From Escherichia ruysiae (GTDB lineage: Bacteria > Pseudomonadota > Gammaproteobacteria > Enterobacterales > Enterobacteriaceae): a stretch of 64,000 bases of DNA. The notes under the pieces are model-generated. The model was not told where the DNA came from. It saw only the letters and a list, made by a program, of their open reading frames with translations, and made no database searches. Made by a program: the position numbers and the translations under genes. Shown piece by piece: positions 53,396 to 62,701 of the stretch. Where the stretch lies: assembly GCF_902498915.1 (NCBI RefSeq), contig NZ_CABVLQ010000001.1; one strand, given 5' to 3'. Within the stretch, counting starts at the first letter, position 1, and each line of letters opens with the position of its first letter.

Positions 53396-53935
53396 ATGAC
53401 TGAAACGATAAAAGTAAGCGACTCACTTGAATTACATGCCGTTGCAGAAAGTCACGTCACACCTCTTTATCAGTTAACCTGCAAAAATAAAAACTGGTTA
53501 CAGCAGTCGCTAAACTGGCCGCAGTTTGTTCACAGCGAAGAGGACACGCGAAAAACGGTGCAGGGTAATATGATGTTGCATCAACGCGGTTACGCCAAAA
53601 TGTTCATGATCTTCAAAGAAAATGAACTCGTCGGCGTTATCTCTTTTAATCGAATTGAACCGCTAAATAAAACCGCCGAAATCGGCTACTGGCTGGACGA
53701 ATCCCATCAGGGACAGGGGATCATTTCTCAGGCGCTACAGGCATTGATTCACCATTACGCCCAGTCTGGTGAACTTAGACGCTTTGTGATCAAATGTCGG
53801 GTGGACAACCCGCAAAGCAACCAGGTTGCCTTGCGCAATGGTTTTAGCCTGGAAGGTTGCCTGAAACAGGCTGAGTTCCTGAATGATGTCTATGATGATG
53901 TGAATTTATACGCGCGCATTATCGATTCACAATAA
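53396..53935 (+). CDS. rimL: Ribosomal protein bL12 N-terminal serine acetyltransferase
   Basis: A 179-residue GNAT acetyltransferase that acetylates the N-terminus of L12 to give L7. The acetyl-CoA-binding motif A region is WLDESHQGQGIISQALQALI (Q-x-x-G-x-G/A type) and motif B contains NPQSNQVALRNGF. RBS GGAG precedes the ATG. The last nine bases overlap the convergent ydcK gene. Confidence 0.95.
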   Translation: MTETIKVSDSLELHAVAESHVTPLYQLTCKNKNWLQQSLNWPQFVHSEEDTRKTVQGNMMLHQRGYAKMFMIFKENELVGVISFNRIEPLNKTAEIGYWLDESHQGQGIISQALQALIHHYAQSGELRRFVIKCRVDNPQSNQVALRNGFSLEGCLKQAEFLNDVYDDVNLYARIIDSQ

Positions 53936-54907
53936 CCCAGCCAGCGGCGTTCGCGTAATACGTTCCTCACTGTTAATGACTTTTGGACCACGGACATGAA
54001 TGGTGTCGCCACCAAAGGCTTCAACGACGGCGTGGTCGGTTATCTCCACATGGTTTTCAATCATTACCGCACCTGTAATACGGCTCTTTCCTTGTATTAT
54101 AACGTGATCGTCAAGCAGAACCGGACCGCCATGCACAACGGCATTTCCGCCAATCAGGACATGATGTTTTAACACGCAATTGCCTTCTACAATGGCATAT
54201 TCCGCCACCTGTGAGCTGTAATGAATTGTTGGAATCGCATCTTCTTCAGTTCCGGCAATCACACGTGCGTGACCGTAGACTTTCGCACAGTCGCACAGCC
54301 AGACGTTGTTTTCTTCATTACCTTCAATACGCGCAAAATCAAAAACTTCGGCACGATGCTCAATAAAAGCATGGCGGACGACGGCATCGCCATAAATTTG
54401 CGCCTGATGGACAACGCGTGAGGCGCTGACGCTGGCGCGGTCATAAATTTGTAGCAGAAGATGGTGGTCGGGCGTTAAGCCTTGTGTGGCGACGATCATT
54501 GAATGTTGATCGATACAGACCTGACCAAAAATTCTGCACTGACCGCAAACTATTGAATCACGAATGGTGACACTGTCACTTACATGGACGCCCTGGCTGA
54601 TTTCACTGTTATCGATCCAGGTGTTATCCGTCGTGCAAACCTCTCCCCATAGCACGCTGGTGCCGGTAATACGCGTATTACCGGAAATCACCGTTCCGCC
54701 GAACGCAAGAGCATTCTGGTCGTAAATCCAGCAATTTCCTTCCTGCGCCAGCACAGTTTCGCTATCGATCCAACCACCAGCCGTCCCTGCTATCACATCA
54801 TTAAAATCGGCTATGGCAATAATCTGCCGTAATAGCACACTTTTTTTGAAGCCATCTTCCTGATAACTAAAGGCTCGTTGCTCTTCACTTAGACGATATT
54901 TGCGCAT
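53927..54907 (-). CDS. ydcK: Hexapeptide-repeat protein YdcK
   Basis: A 326-residue protein made largely of imperfect hexapeptide turns ([LIV]-x-x-x-x-x) that form a left-handed beta-helix, for example YAIVEGNCVLKHHVLIGGN and HVIIQGKSRITGAVMIENH. The N-terminus MRKYRLSEEQRAFSYQ is outside the helix. Many acyl- and acetyltransferases use this fold, but no substrate is known for YdcK. K-12 length. Convergent with rimL and divergent from tehA. Confidence 0.92.
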   Translation of the reverse strand: MRKYRLSEEQRAFSYQEDGFKKSVLLRQIIAIADFNDVIAGTAGGWIDSETVLAQEGNCWIYDQNALAFGGTVISGNTRITGTSVLWGEVCTTDNTWIDNSEISQGVHVSDSVTIRDSIVCGQCRIFGQVCIDQHSMIVATQGLTPDHHLLLQIYDRASVSASRVVHQAQIYGDAVVRHAFIEHRAEVFDFARIEGNEENNVWLCDCAKVYGHARVIAGTEEDAIPTIHYSSQVAEYAIVEGNCVLKHHVLIGGNAVVHGGPVLLDDHVIIQGKSRITGAVMIENHVEITDHAVVEAFGGDTIHVRGPKVINSEERITRTPLAGLL

Positions 54908-55030
54908 AGCGTTTTCCCGCAGGTGACTTACTATAACCGTAGCAAATTCTGCGACTCTGGCTATGTTTGAGAAATTTCCATAAAATGCATTTCAAATATA
55001 ATTTATAAATTAAACAAAATGAGTAACAAG

Positions 55031-56023
55031 ATGCAGAGCGATAAAGTGCTCAATTTACCGGCAGGTTATTTTGGCATTGTGTTGGGGACGATAGGGATGG
55101 GATTTGCCTGGCGCTATGCCAGCCAGGTTTGGCAGGTTAGTCACTGGTTGGGGGATGGGCTGGTGATTCTGGCGATGATCATCTGGGGATTATTGACCAC
55201 CGCATTCATTACCCGACTGATGCGCTTTCCGCAAAGCGTGCTGGCGGAAGTTCGCCATCCGGTGATGAGCAGTTTTGTGAGTTTGTTTCCGGCAACGACG
55301 ATGCTGGTGGCGATTGGTTTTGTCCCGTGGTTTCGCCCGCTGGCAGTATGTCTGTTCAGCGTTGGGGTAGTGATTCAACTGGTTTACGCTGCCTGGCAAA
55401 CTGCCGGATTATGGCGCGGTTCTCACCCAGAAGAAGCGACGACACCAGGGCTTTATTTGCCTACTGTTGCCAATAACTTTATCAGCGCGATGGCCTGCGG
55501 TGCGCTGGGTTATACCGATGCCGGACTGGTATTTTTAGGCGCTGGCGTCTTCTCCTGGTTAAGCCTTGAACCGGTGATCCTTCAACGACTGCGCAGCTCG
55601 GGAGAATTACCCACGGCGCTGCGGACATCGCTTGGCATTCAACTCGCTCCGGCTCTGGTGGCCTGTAGTGCCTGGTTAAGCGTCAACGGCGGCGAGGGGG
55701 ACACGCTGGCGAAAATGCTCTTTGGCTATGGGCTGCTGCAATTACTGTTTATGCTGCGCCTGATGCCGTGGTATCTCTCACAGCCGTTTAATGCCTCATT
55801 CTGGAGTTTTTCGTTCGGTGTTTCCGCGCTGGCTACCACCGGTTTGCATCTGGGAAGCGGTAGCGATAATGGTTTTTTCCATACGCTGGCGGTGCCGTTG
55901 TTTATCTTTACCAATTTTATTATTGCATTACTGCTCATCCGTACTTTCGCGCTTCTGATGCAGGGAAAATTGTTAATCAGAACTGAGCGCGCCGTTTTAA
56001 TGAAATCCGAGGACAAAGAATGA
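55031..56023 (+). CDS. tehA: Tellurite resistance / C4-dicarboxylate-type transporter TehA
   Basis: A 330-residue inner membrane protein with ten predicted helices, the TehA/SLAC1 anion channel fold. It gives tellurite resistance with TehB when overexpressed. The start at 55031 (MQSDKVLNLPAGYFG) matches K-12; an ATG four codons earlier is in frame. The stop overlaps tehB by four bases (ATGA), so translation is coupled. Confidence 0.95.
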   Translation: MQSDKVLNLPAGYFGIVLGTIGMGFAWRYASQVWQVSHWLGDGLVILAMIIWGLLTTAFITRLMRFPQSVLAEVRHPVMSSFVSLFPATTMLVAIGFVPWFRPLAVCLFSVGVVIQLVYAAWQTAGLWRGSHPEEATTPGLYLPTVANNFISAMACGALGYTDAGLVFLGAGVFSWLSLEPVILQRLRSSGELPTALRTSLGIQLAPALVACSAWLSVNGGEGDTLAKMLFGYGLLQLLFMLRLMPWYLSQPFNASFWSFSFGVSALATTGLHLGSGSDNGFFHTLAVPLFIFTNFIIALLLIRTFALLMQGKLLIRTERAVLMKSEDKE

Positions 56024-56613
56024 TCATTCGTGACGAAAACTACTTTACTAACAAATACGAATTAACCCGCACACACTCCGAAGTTCTGGAAGCGGTGAAA
56101 ATCGTTAAACCGGGGAAAACGCTGGACTTGGGCTGTGGCAATGGTCGTAACAGTCTTTACCTTGCAGCCAATGGTTATGATGTTGACGCATGGGATAAAA
56201 ATGCCATGAGTATTGCCAACGTTGAGCGCATTAAAGCCATTGAAAATCTGGAAAATTTACGTACTCAGGTTGTCGATCTGAATAGCCTCACGTTTGATGG
56301 ACAGTACGATTTTATTCTTTCTACTGTGGTGCTGATGTTCCTGGAGGCGAAAACCATCCCAGGGCTGATTGGCAATATGCAACGTTGCACTAAACCTGGC
56401 GGTTACAACCTGATTGTGGCTGCGATGGATACTACTGATTTTCCATGTACCGTCGGCTTTCCGTTTGCCTTCAAAGAGGGAGAGCTACGTCGTTATTATG
56501 AAGGCTGGGATTTATTGAAATACAATGAAGATGTCGGTGAATTACACCGCACCGATGCCAACGGTAATCGTATTAAACTGCGTTTCGCTACTATGCTGGC
56601 ACGTAAAAAATGA
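56020..56613 (+). CDS. tehB: Tellurite methyltransferase TehB
   Basis: A 197-residue class I SAM-dependent methyltransferase that detoxifies tellurite (and selenium compounds). Motif I is TLDLGCGNGRNSLYLAANG (about residues 32-50), and the acidic DAWDKN that follows binds the ribose of SAM. The motif DFILSTVVLMFLE completes the core. Its ATG overlaps the tehA stop. Confidence 0.95.
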   Translation: MIIRDENYFTNKYELTRTHSEVLEAVKIVKPGKTLDLGCGNGRNSLYLAANGYDVDAWDKNAMSIANVERIKAIENLENLRTQVVDLNSLTFDGQYDFILSTVVLMFLEAKTIPGLIGNMQRCTKPGGYNLIVAAMDTTDFPCTVGFPFAFKEGELRRYYEGWDLLKYNEDVGELHRTDANGNRIKLRFATMLARKK

Positions 56614-56896
56614 CCTGAAAAGGATCAACGTAAGAAGCTTGCCTGTTGATCTATTCGGTAAGCATATTTTTTAGCAGGATGATGTGAAATAAGTCACAGC
56701 GGATGTGCTTTTTTATCGCCTCAAGTCTCTGAAAATAAATCAATGATGATTGACTCAGCTCCTTTTTCAGCATTGACTATATTGTCGAAAAAGGGGCCGA
56801 TAAATTTATTTCTGCCAACACTTTTTTTGCCACAACACGAAGCGGTGCTTTTTGCTATAACTTAAAAAGTAATATAATCATCTCAGGAAACTATTC

Positions 56897-57565
56897 ATGC
56901 GTACCACATCAATTGCGAAAGTTGCAGCTTTATGCGGCTTGTTGGCTCTGTCCGGCTGTGCCTCTAAAATCACCCAGCCGGATAAATACTCTGGCTTTTT
57001 AAAGAATTACTCTGATCTTCAAGAAACAACATCGGCAACAGGTAAACCCGTTTTACGCTGGGTTTCCCCTGATTTCGACCAAAGTAAATATGACAGTATT
57101 GTCTGGAATCCAATCACTTATTATCCGGTGCCGAAACCTTCTACTCAGGTAGGGCAGAAAGTATTGGATAGAATTTTGAGTTATACCAATACCGAAATGA
57201 AAGAAGCGATTGCGCAGCGCAAACCACTGGTTACCACTGCTGGCCCGCGTAGTCTGATTTTCCGTGGTGCTATTACTGGTGTTGATACTAGTAAAGAAGG
57301 ACTGCAATTCTATGAAGTGGTTCCTGTTGCATTAGTGGTAGCGGGAACACAAATGGCAACCGGTCACCGTACCATGGATACCCGCCTGTACTTTGAAGGT
57401 GAACTGATTGATGCGGCTACCAATAAACCTGTTATCAAAGTCGTTCGTCAGGGCGAAGGTAAAGACCTGAATAACGAAAGTACGCCAATGGCTTTCGAAA
57501 ATATTAAGCAAGTTATTGATGACATGGCGACCGATGCCACCATGTTTGACGTTAACAAAAAGTAA
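56897..57565 (+). CDS. ydcL: DUF3313 lipoprotein YdcL
   Basis: A 222-residue lipoprotein with lipobox LALSGC (Cys21) and Ala at +2, so outer membrane sorting. DUF3313 covers most of the mature part (KYSGFLKNYSDLQE near its start). Function unknown; it is induced in stationary phase in K-12. The 283-base upstream gap shows no gene. Confidence 0.93.
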   Translation: MRTTSIAKVAALCGLLALSGCASKITQPDKYSGFLKNYSDLQETTSATGKPVLRWVSPDFDQSKYDSIVWNPITYYPVPKPSTQVGQKVLDRILSYTNTEMKEAIAQRKPLVTTAGPRSLIFRGAITGVDTSKEGLQFYEVVPVALVVAGTQMATGHRTMDTRLYFEGELIDAATNKPVIKVVRQGEGKDLNNESTPMAFENIKQVIDDMATDATMFDVNKK

Positions 57566-57573
57566 TGCCAGTT

Positions 57574-57596
57574 GCGCCATCGTAAGATGGCGCTTC
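57574..57596. terminator. Bidirectional terminator between ydcL and ydcO
   Basis: GCGCCATC, GTAA loop, GATGGCGC followed by TTCTTATT, between convergent stops at 57565 and 57600. Confidence 0.82.
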
Positions 57597-57599
57597 TTA

Positions 57600-58778
57600 T
57601 TATCGGTTTCTGTCAGCAATTAAATTCAACACCACGTAACAGACGCCGCCGGCAATTAATCCCCAAAACGCCGAACCAATCCCAACCAATGTCAGCCCGC
57701 TCGCTGTTACCAGAAATGCCACCACAGCAGCGTCGCGCTCACGCTCACGCTCATTATGTAGCGCCTGATACAAACTACCGCCAATGGTGCTTAACAGCGC
57801 CAGACCAGCCAGCATCTGGATCCAGCTAACCGGTAGGGCTGCCATCATTCCGGTAATGGCGCTACCAAACAGACCCGCAAGCAAATAAAAGACGCCCGCA
57901 ACGGCGGCAGCCAACCAACGCCTATCTTTGTCCGGATGCGCTTCCGGGCTTTGGCAAATAGCGGCAGTAATTGCCGCAATACCGACGGAATAAACCCCGA
58001 AAGGGGAAAAAATCAGCGCCAGCAAGCCAGTGAATACAATCAGTGGCGAAACCGGAGCCGAATACCCGGCCGCTTTCATTGCCGCAATACCCGGTGCGTT
58101 TTGCGATGCCATCGTCACCAGAAAAAGGGGGAGTGCAACGCTCAAAGTGTGAGCAAACGAAAATTCAGGGGTAATATAAATGGGGAGAACGGGTTTAAAG
58201 ACAACATCAGTTGTGACAACGTCACCTTGCGCGATAACGATCACGATCCCAATAATCATCGCGGCAATTACCGCATAGCGCGGTGCAACGACCTTGGTTG
58301 CCAGCCATACCAGCAACATACTGCCACACAACGTAAACTGACCATCCAGACTGGCAAACGCCTGTAAACCAAAGCGTAATAAAATCCCGGCAAGCATTGC
58401 CGCCGCAAGCGAGTGCGGAATAATGCGCATCAGACGAGCAAAGAGTCCCGTTATGCCGCAGAGGACAATTAATGCGTTGGTGACTATAAAAACGCCGATG
58501 GCTTCGTTAAGTGTTAGCCCCTGTAAACCAGTGACCAACAGCGCCGCGCCAGGCGTTGACCATGCGGTGAGAACAGGCACGCGATACCATAATGTCAGCG
58601 CCAGCGTACTGACTCCCATTGCCAGTCCCAGCGCCGTCATCCAGCCGGAGATTTGTGCAGTGGTTGCTCCGGCGACAATCGCCGCTTGCCAGATTATTGC
58701 TGCTGAACTGGCGTAGCCAATCAATACCGCCAGAAACCCCGCCAGTAGCGTGGGGGGAGGAATAGAAAACAGACGCAT
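57600..58778 (-). CDS. ydcO: BenE-family benzoate-like transporter YdcO
   Basis: A 392-residue inner membrane transporter of the BenE (benzoate:H+ symporter) family with 12 or so hydrophobic segments. The real substrate in E. coli is unknown. The ATG at 58778 (MRLFSIPPPTLLAG) matches K-12. It has an extra Glu-Arg pair in ALHNERERERDAAV compared with my memory of K-12 (ERERD), a possible two-codon slippage expansion. It is divergent from ydcN across a 91-base region with repeated CGTTATAACG-type sites. Confidence 0.92.
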   Translation of the reverse strand: MRLFSIPPPTLLAGFLAVLIGYASSAAIIWQAAIVAGATTAQISGWMTALGLAMGVSTLALTLWYRVPVLTAWSTPGAALLVTGLQGLTLNEAIGVFIVTNALIVLCGITGLFARLMRIIPHSLAAAMLAGILLRFGLQAFASLDGQFTLCGSMLLVWLATKVVAPRYAVIAAMIIGIVIVIAQGDVVTTDVVFKPVLPIYITPEFSFAHTLSVALPLFLVTMASQNAPGIAAMKAAGYSAPVSPLIVFTGLLALIFSPFGVYSVGIAAITAAICQSPEAHPDKDRRWLAAAVAGVFYLLAGLFGSAITGMMAALPVSWIQMLAGLALLSTIGGSLYQALHNERERERDAAVVAFLVTASGLTLVGIGSAFWGLIAGGVCYVVLNLIADRNR

Positions 58779-58787
58779 AGTCACCTC

Positions 58788-58835
58788 GTGCGTTATAGCG
58801 TACAGGCACCGTAGCATTTGTCCGTTATAACGCAC
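58788..58835. promoter_or_regulatory. Paired operator-like sites between ydcO and ydcN
   Basis: GTGCGTTATA at 58788-58797 and its reverse complement TATAACGCAC at 58826-58835 form a dyad with a 28-base spacer. Each arm also sits in a local palindrome (CGTTATAACG at 58823-58832; CGTTATAGCG at 58791-58800). These are probable binding sites for the YdcN helix-turn-helix protein. Confidence 0.65.
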
Positions 58836-58869
58836 AAGTGATAAACTCCTGTTTTGCCGGAGGAGTCGC

Positions 58870-59406
58870 ATGGAAAATCTCGCTCGCTTTTTATCCACTA
58901 CGCTTAAACATCTTCGTCAGCAGCGAGGCTGGAGTCTTTCGCGACTGGCAGACGCCACGGGCGTTTCTAAAGCCATGTTAGGGCAGATTGAGCGCAATGA
59001 GTCCAGCCCGACGGTCGCGACACTCTGGAAAATTGCCACCGGGATGAACGTGCCATTTTCGACATTTATTTCGCCGCCGCAGACCATTACGCCATCAGTT
59101 TATGATCCACAACAGCAGGCAATGGTGATCACTTCGCTGTTTCCTTATGATCCGCAACTCTGCTTTGAACACTTCTCGATTCAGATGGCACCCGGTGCAA
59201 TAAGCGAATCGACGCCGCACGAAAAAGGGGTAATTGAGCATGTTGTCGTCATTGATGGACAGCTTGATCTGTGCGTTGATGGTGAATGGCGTAGTCTTAA
59301 TTGTGGAGAAGGTGTTCGTTTTGCTGCCGACGTCAGGCATGTCTATCGTAATTGTGGGGAGCAAACCGTACATTTTCATTCCCTCATCCATTACCCGCGT
59401 AGTTAA
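58870..59406 (+). CDS. ydcN: XRE-cupin transcription regulator YdcN (SutR)
   Basis: A 178-residue regulator with an N-terminal XRE-type helix-turn-helix (residues 9-65: LKHLRQQRGWSLSRLADATG, SKAMLGQIERNESSPT) and a C-terminal cupin domain for ligand binding (GVIEHVVVIDGQLDLCVDG). K-12 YdcN was renamed SutR for a role in sulphur utilisation. The divergent operator pair lies just upstream, so autoregulation together with ydcO is likely. Confidence 0.93.
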   Translation: MENLARFLSTTLKHLRQQRGWSLSRLADATGVSKAMLGQIERNESSPTVATLWKIATGMNVPFSTFISPPQTITPSVYDPQQQAMVITSLFPYDPQLCFEHFSIQMAPGAISESTPHEKGVIEHVVVIDGQLDLCVDGEWRSLNCGEGVRFAADVRHVYRNCGEQTVHFHSLIHYPRS

Positions 59407-59478
59407 GCGGGAAAACTATTTCGCAACGTCGCGCTTGTGGCTAAAATAGCCGCCATTTTTCAGCTACTGGATAAGAAA

Positions 59479-61440
59479 GTGACCGTATCTTCTCATCGTC
59501 TTGAACTGTTAAGCCCGGCACGCGATGCCGCCATTGCCCGCGAAGCTATTTTGCACGGTGCCGATGCTGTTTATATCGGCGGACCTGGTTTTGGTGCCCG
59601 TCATAATGCCAGTAATAGCCTGAAAGATATTGCCGAGCTGGTGCCATTTGCCCATCGTTATGGTGCAAAAATTTTCGTCACGCTTAACACCATTTTGCAT
59701 GACGATGAACTGGAACCGGCGCAGCGACTGATTACCGACCTCTACCAGACCGGCGTCGATGCGCTGATCGTTCAGGATATGGGGATTCTGGAACTTGATA
59801 TTCCGCCGATTGAACTGCACGCCAGTACGCAGTGTGATATTCTCACTGTAGAGAAAGCGAAGTTTCTTTCGGACGTCGGTTTTACGCAGATTGTGCTGGC
59901 GCGAGAGCTGAATCTTGAGCAGATCCGTGCGATTCATCAGGCCACGGACGCGACCATTGAGTTCTTTATTCATGGTGCATTGTGCGTGGCATATTCCGGT
60001 CAGTGCTACATTTCCCATGCGCAAACAGGGCGTAGCGCCAACCGTGGCGATTGCTCGCAGGCGTGCCGTTTGCCATATACATTGAAAGACGATCAGGGGC
60101 GGGTGGTTTCCTATGAAAAACACCTGCTGTCGATGAAAGATAACGATCAGACTGCCAACCTGGGCGCTTTGATTGATGCAGGCGTGCGTTCCTTCAAGAT
60201 TGAAGGGCGTTACAAAGATATGAGCTACGTGAAGAATATCACCGCCCATTATCGCCAGATGCTGGATGCCATTATTGAAGAACGTAGCGATTTGGCGCGA
60301 GCTTCATCCGGTCGTACTGAGCACTTCTTCGTACCGTCGACGGAAAAAACCTTCCATCGTGGCAGCACCGACTACTTTGTTAACGCGCGTAAAGGCGATA
60401 TTGGCGCATTCGATTCACCGAAATTTATCGGCCTGCCGGTGGGTGAAGTATTGAAAGTGGCGAAAGATCATCTTGATGTTAAGGTTACCGAACCGCTGGC
60501 TAACGGCGATGGACTGAACGTAATGATTAAGCGTGAAGTCGTCGGCTTTCGTGCCAACACGGTAGAGAAAACTGGGGAAAATCAGTACCGCGTCTGGCCA
60601 AATGAGATGCCAGTGGAGCTGCACAAAATTCGCCCGCACCATCCGCTTAATCGCAACCTCGACCATAACTGGCAGCAGGCGTTGACCAAAACCTCCAGCG
60701 AACGTCGGGTGGCGGTAGACATTGAACTGGGCGGCTGGCAGGAACAACTGATTCTGACTCTGACCAGCGAAGAGGGCGTCAGTATCACTCATACGCTGGA
60801 CGGGCAGTTCGACGAAGCGAATAACGCCGAAAAAGCACTCCTCAATCTGAAAGAGGGATTGTCGAAGCTTGGGCAAACCATCTATTACGCCCGCGATGTG
60901 CAAATTAATTTGCCGGGGGCGCTGTTTGTGCCAAACAGTCTGTTAAATCAGTTCCGCCGTGAGGCTGCTGAAATGCTGGATGCTGCGCGTCTTGCCAGTT
61001 ATCAGCGCGGTAGTCGTAAACCGGTTGCTGACCCTGCGCCAGTTTATCCGCAAACGCATTTGAGTTTCCTCGCGAACGTATACAACCAGAAAGCTCGTGA
61101 ATTTTATCATCGCTATGGTGTGCAACTGATTGATGCTGCCTATGAAGCGCATGAAGAGAAGGGCGAAGTGCCGGTAATGATCACCAAGCATTGTCTGCGC
61201 TTTGCCTTCAATCTGTGCCCGAAACAGGCGAAAGGCAATATCAAAAGCTGGAAAGCAACGCCAATGCAACTGGTTAACGGCGATGAAGTGTTAACGCTAA
61301 AGTTTGATTGCCGGCCGTGTGAGATGCACGTCATTGGCAAAATCAAAAATCACATTCTGAAAATGCCGTTACCGGGGAGTGTTGTCGCCTCCGTAAGCCC
61401 GGATGAACTGATGAAAACATTGCCGAAGCGAAAAGGGTAA
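59479..61440 (+). CDS. rlhA: 23S rRNA C2501 5-hydroxylation protein RlhA
   Basis: A 653-residue protein of the U32 peptidase-like family that makes 5-hydroxycytidine at 23S rRNA position 2501. The N-terminal half forms a TIM-barrel-like domain (LLSPARDAAIAREAILHGAD). The conserved Cys set HGALCVAYSGQC and RGDCSQACRLPY, plus FNLCPKQ, DCRPCEMH near the C-terminus, suits an Fe-S cluster. The start is GTG at 59479 as in K-12 YdcP; an in-frame GTG at 59437 would add 14 residues. Confidence 0.93.
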   Translation: MTVSSHRLELLSPARDAAIAREAILHGADAVYIGGPGFGARHNASNSLKDIAELVPFAHRYGAKIFVTLNTILHDDELEPAQRLITDLYQTGVDALIVQDMGILELDIPPIELHASTQCDILTVEKAKFLSDVGFTQIVLARELNLEQIRAIHQATDATIEFFIHGALCVAYSGQCYISHAQTGRSANRGDCSQACRLPYTLKDDQGRVVSYEKHLLSMKDNDQTANLGALIDAGVRSFKIEGRYKDMSYVKNITAHYRQMLDAIIEERSDLARASSGRTEHFFVPSTEKTFHRGSTDYFVNARKGDIGAFDSPKFIGLPVGEVLKVAKDHLDVKVTEPLANGDGLNVMIKREVVGFRANTVEKTGENQYRVWPNEMPVELHKIRPHHPLNRNLDHNWQQALTKTSSERRVAVDIELGGWQEQLILTLTSEEGVSITHTLDGQFDEANNAEKALLNLKEGLSKLGQTIYYARDVQINLPGALFVPNSLLNQFRREAAEMLDAARLASYQRGSRKPVADPAPVYPQTHLSFLANVYNQKAREFYHRYGVQLIDAAYEAHEEKGEVPVMITKHCLRFAFNLCPKQAKGNIKSWKATPMQLVNGDEVLTLKFDCRPCEMHVIGKIKNHILKMPLPGSVVASVSPDELMKTLPKRKG

Positions 61441-61492
61441 AACGCAAATTTTCAGACCTGTTAACAACTTATTGAATTTGCAGATATTACAG

Positions 61493-61523
61493 GCCGGGTA
61501 AGGCGTTCATACCGTATCCGGCA
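61493..61523. repeat. REP element after rlhA
   Basis: GCCGGGTAAGGCGTTC and ATACCGTATCCGGCA form the usual imperfect palindrome of a single REP (PU) unit between convergent genes rlhA and yncJ. Confidence 0.88.
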
Positions 61524-61532
61524 ACAACCGAC

Positions 61533-61763
61533 TCAACGCTGTCCCGCTTCTGGTTTGCGTGACTTTTGCCAGTAAAAATGCTCGCGCAAACCTTCTGCCG
61601 ATTCTTCCGCAACGGCGCGCAATTCATCACTGTCCGCTTCATGACGCAGTTGATGATCCACATTTTTTACCCACAAAAATTCATGTCCTTTGTGTCCTGC
61701 CATCAACTGTCCAGAGAACAGCGCACACGTTAATAAGACAACCGCTAACGCCTTCGTAAACAT
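61533..61763 (-). CDS. yncJ: Small secreted protein YncJ
   Basis: A 76-residue protein with a signal peptide ending near Ala22 (GQLMA) and a charged, His-rich mature part (GHKGHEFLWVKNVDHQLRHE). No known domain; function unknown. Conserved at this place in K-12. Convergent with rlhA. Confidence 0.88.
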   Translation of the reverse strand: MFTKALAVVLLTCALFSGQLMAGHKGHEFLWVKNVDHQLRHEADSDELRAVAEESAEGLREHFYWQKSRKPEAGQR

Positions 61764-61933
61764 CCCGACACCTTTTTCTTACCTTTTGCCGCTATGATGC
61801 CGATAGTTTCTTGAGGTTATTATTCAGTTTTGCAAATTAGCGCAAAGAAATTCTGGAATCAGCCTTCCTTATTTGGCATCGCATTCTGCCGTTGCGGCGA
61901 TTAAGTGCTATTTTCGAGCAAATTACACACGGA

Positions 61934-61953
61934 GGTAAACAATAATGTTTACC
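61934..61953. promoter_or_regulatory. HicB operator palindrome upstream of hicA
   Basis: GGTAAAC, six-base spacer AATAAT and GTTTACC form a perfect dyad 32 bases before the hicA start, in the promoter region; HicB contains a helix-turn-helix domain and is known to repress this promoter. Confidence 0.8.
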
Positions 61954-61984
61954 TTGTTGATATACTCAGCGGCAGGGAGGCGAT

Positions 61985-62161
61985 GTGAAACAAAACGAGT
62001 TCAGACGTTGGTTCGAATCTCAGGGCGTCGATGTAACGAATGGCAGCAACCATTTAAAACTCAGGTTTCACGGGAGGCGCAGTGTCATGCCGCGTCACCC
62101 CAGCGAAGAGATTAAAGAACCATTGCGTAAAGCAATTCTGAAACAACTCGGTTTGAATTAA
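61985..62161 (+). CDS. hicA: HicA mRNA interferase toxin
   Basis: A 58-residue toxin of the HicA family that cleaves mRNA independently of the ribosome. It starts at GTG (MKQNEFRRWFESQGVDV). The dsRBD-like fold and the catalytic His in the GSNHLKL motif are intact. It is followed 24 bases later by the antitoxin hicB. Confidence 0.95.
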   Translation: MKQNEFRRWFESQGVDVTNGSNHLKLRFHGRRSVMPRHPSEEIKEPLRKAILKQLGLN

Positions 62162-62185
62162 TCGCCAATTAAAAAGGTTAATGAC

Positions 62186-62623
62186 ATGCGAGAGACAGTC
62201 GAAATTATGCGTTATCCCGTCACTCTTACACCCGCGCCGGAAGGCGGTTATATGGTTTCTTTTGTGGATATCCCTGAAGCGTTGACCCAGGGCGAAACTG
62301 TCGCTGAAGCGATGGAAGCGGCAAAAGATGCTTTACTGACCGCATTTGATTTTTATTTTGAAGACAACGAGCTTATCCCGTTACCTTCGCCATTAAATAG
62401 TCACGATCACTTTATTGAAGTGCCTTTGAGCGTTGCCTCTAAAGTATTGCTGTTAAATGCTTTTTTGCAGTCAGACATTACTCAGCAAGAGCTGGCGAAG
62501 CGAATTGGTAAACCTAAGCAGGAGATTACCCGCTTATTTGACTTGCACCATGCGACAAAAATCGACGCTGTCCAGCTTGCGGCTAAGGCGCTTGGCAAAG
62601 AGTTATCGCTGGTGATGGTTTAA
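62186..62623 (+). CDS. hicB: HicB antitoxin and transcription repressor
   Basis: An antitoxin of 145 residues from this ATG, or 138 from the ATG at 62207 (MRYPVTLTPAPEGG), the K-12 start. The N-terminal partially degraded RNase H-like domain (PEGGYMVSFVDIPEALTQGETV) binds HicA. The C-terminal HTH (TQQELAKRIGKPKQEITRLF) binds the operator at 61934-61953. AAAGG lies upstream of the first ATG, so either start is possible. Confidence 0.94.
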   Translation: MRETVEIMRYPVTLTPAPEGGYMVSFVDIPEALTQGETVAEAMEAAKDALLTAFDFYFEDNELIPLPSPLNSHDHFIEVPLSVASKVLLLNAFLQSDITQQELAKRIGKPKQEITRLFDLHHATKIDAVQLAAKALGKELSLVMV

Positions 62624-62701
62624 TTACAGTTAACGAAAAGTTGTCATTTTTAACAACTGATATAGACTGCCGGATCATCTGCACATAAAAACGATCCGAT
62701 A

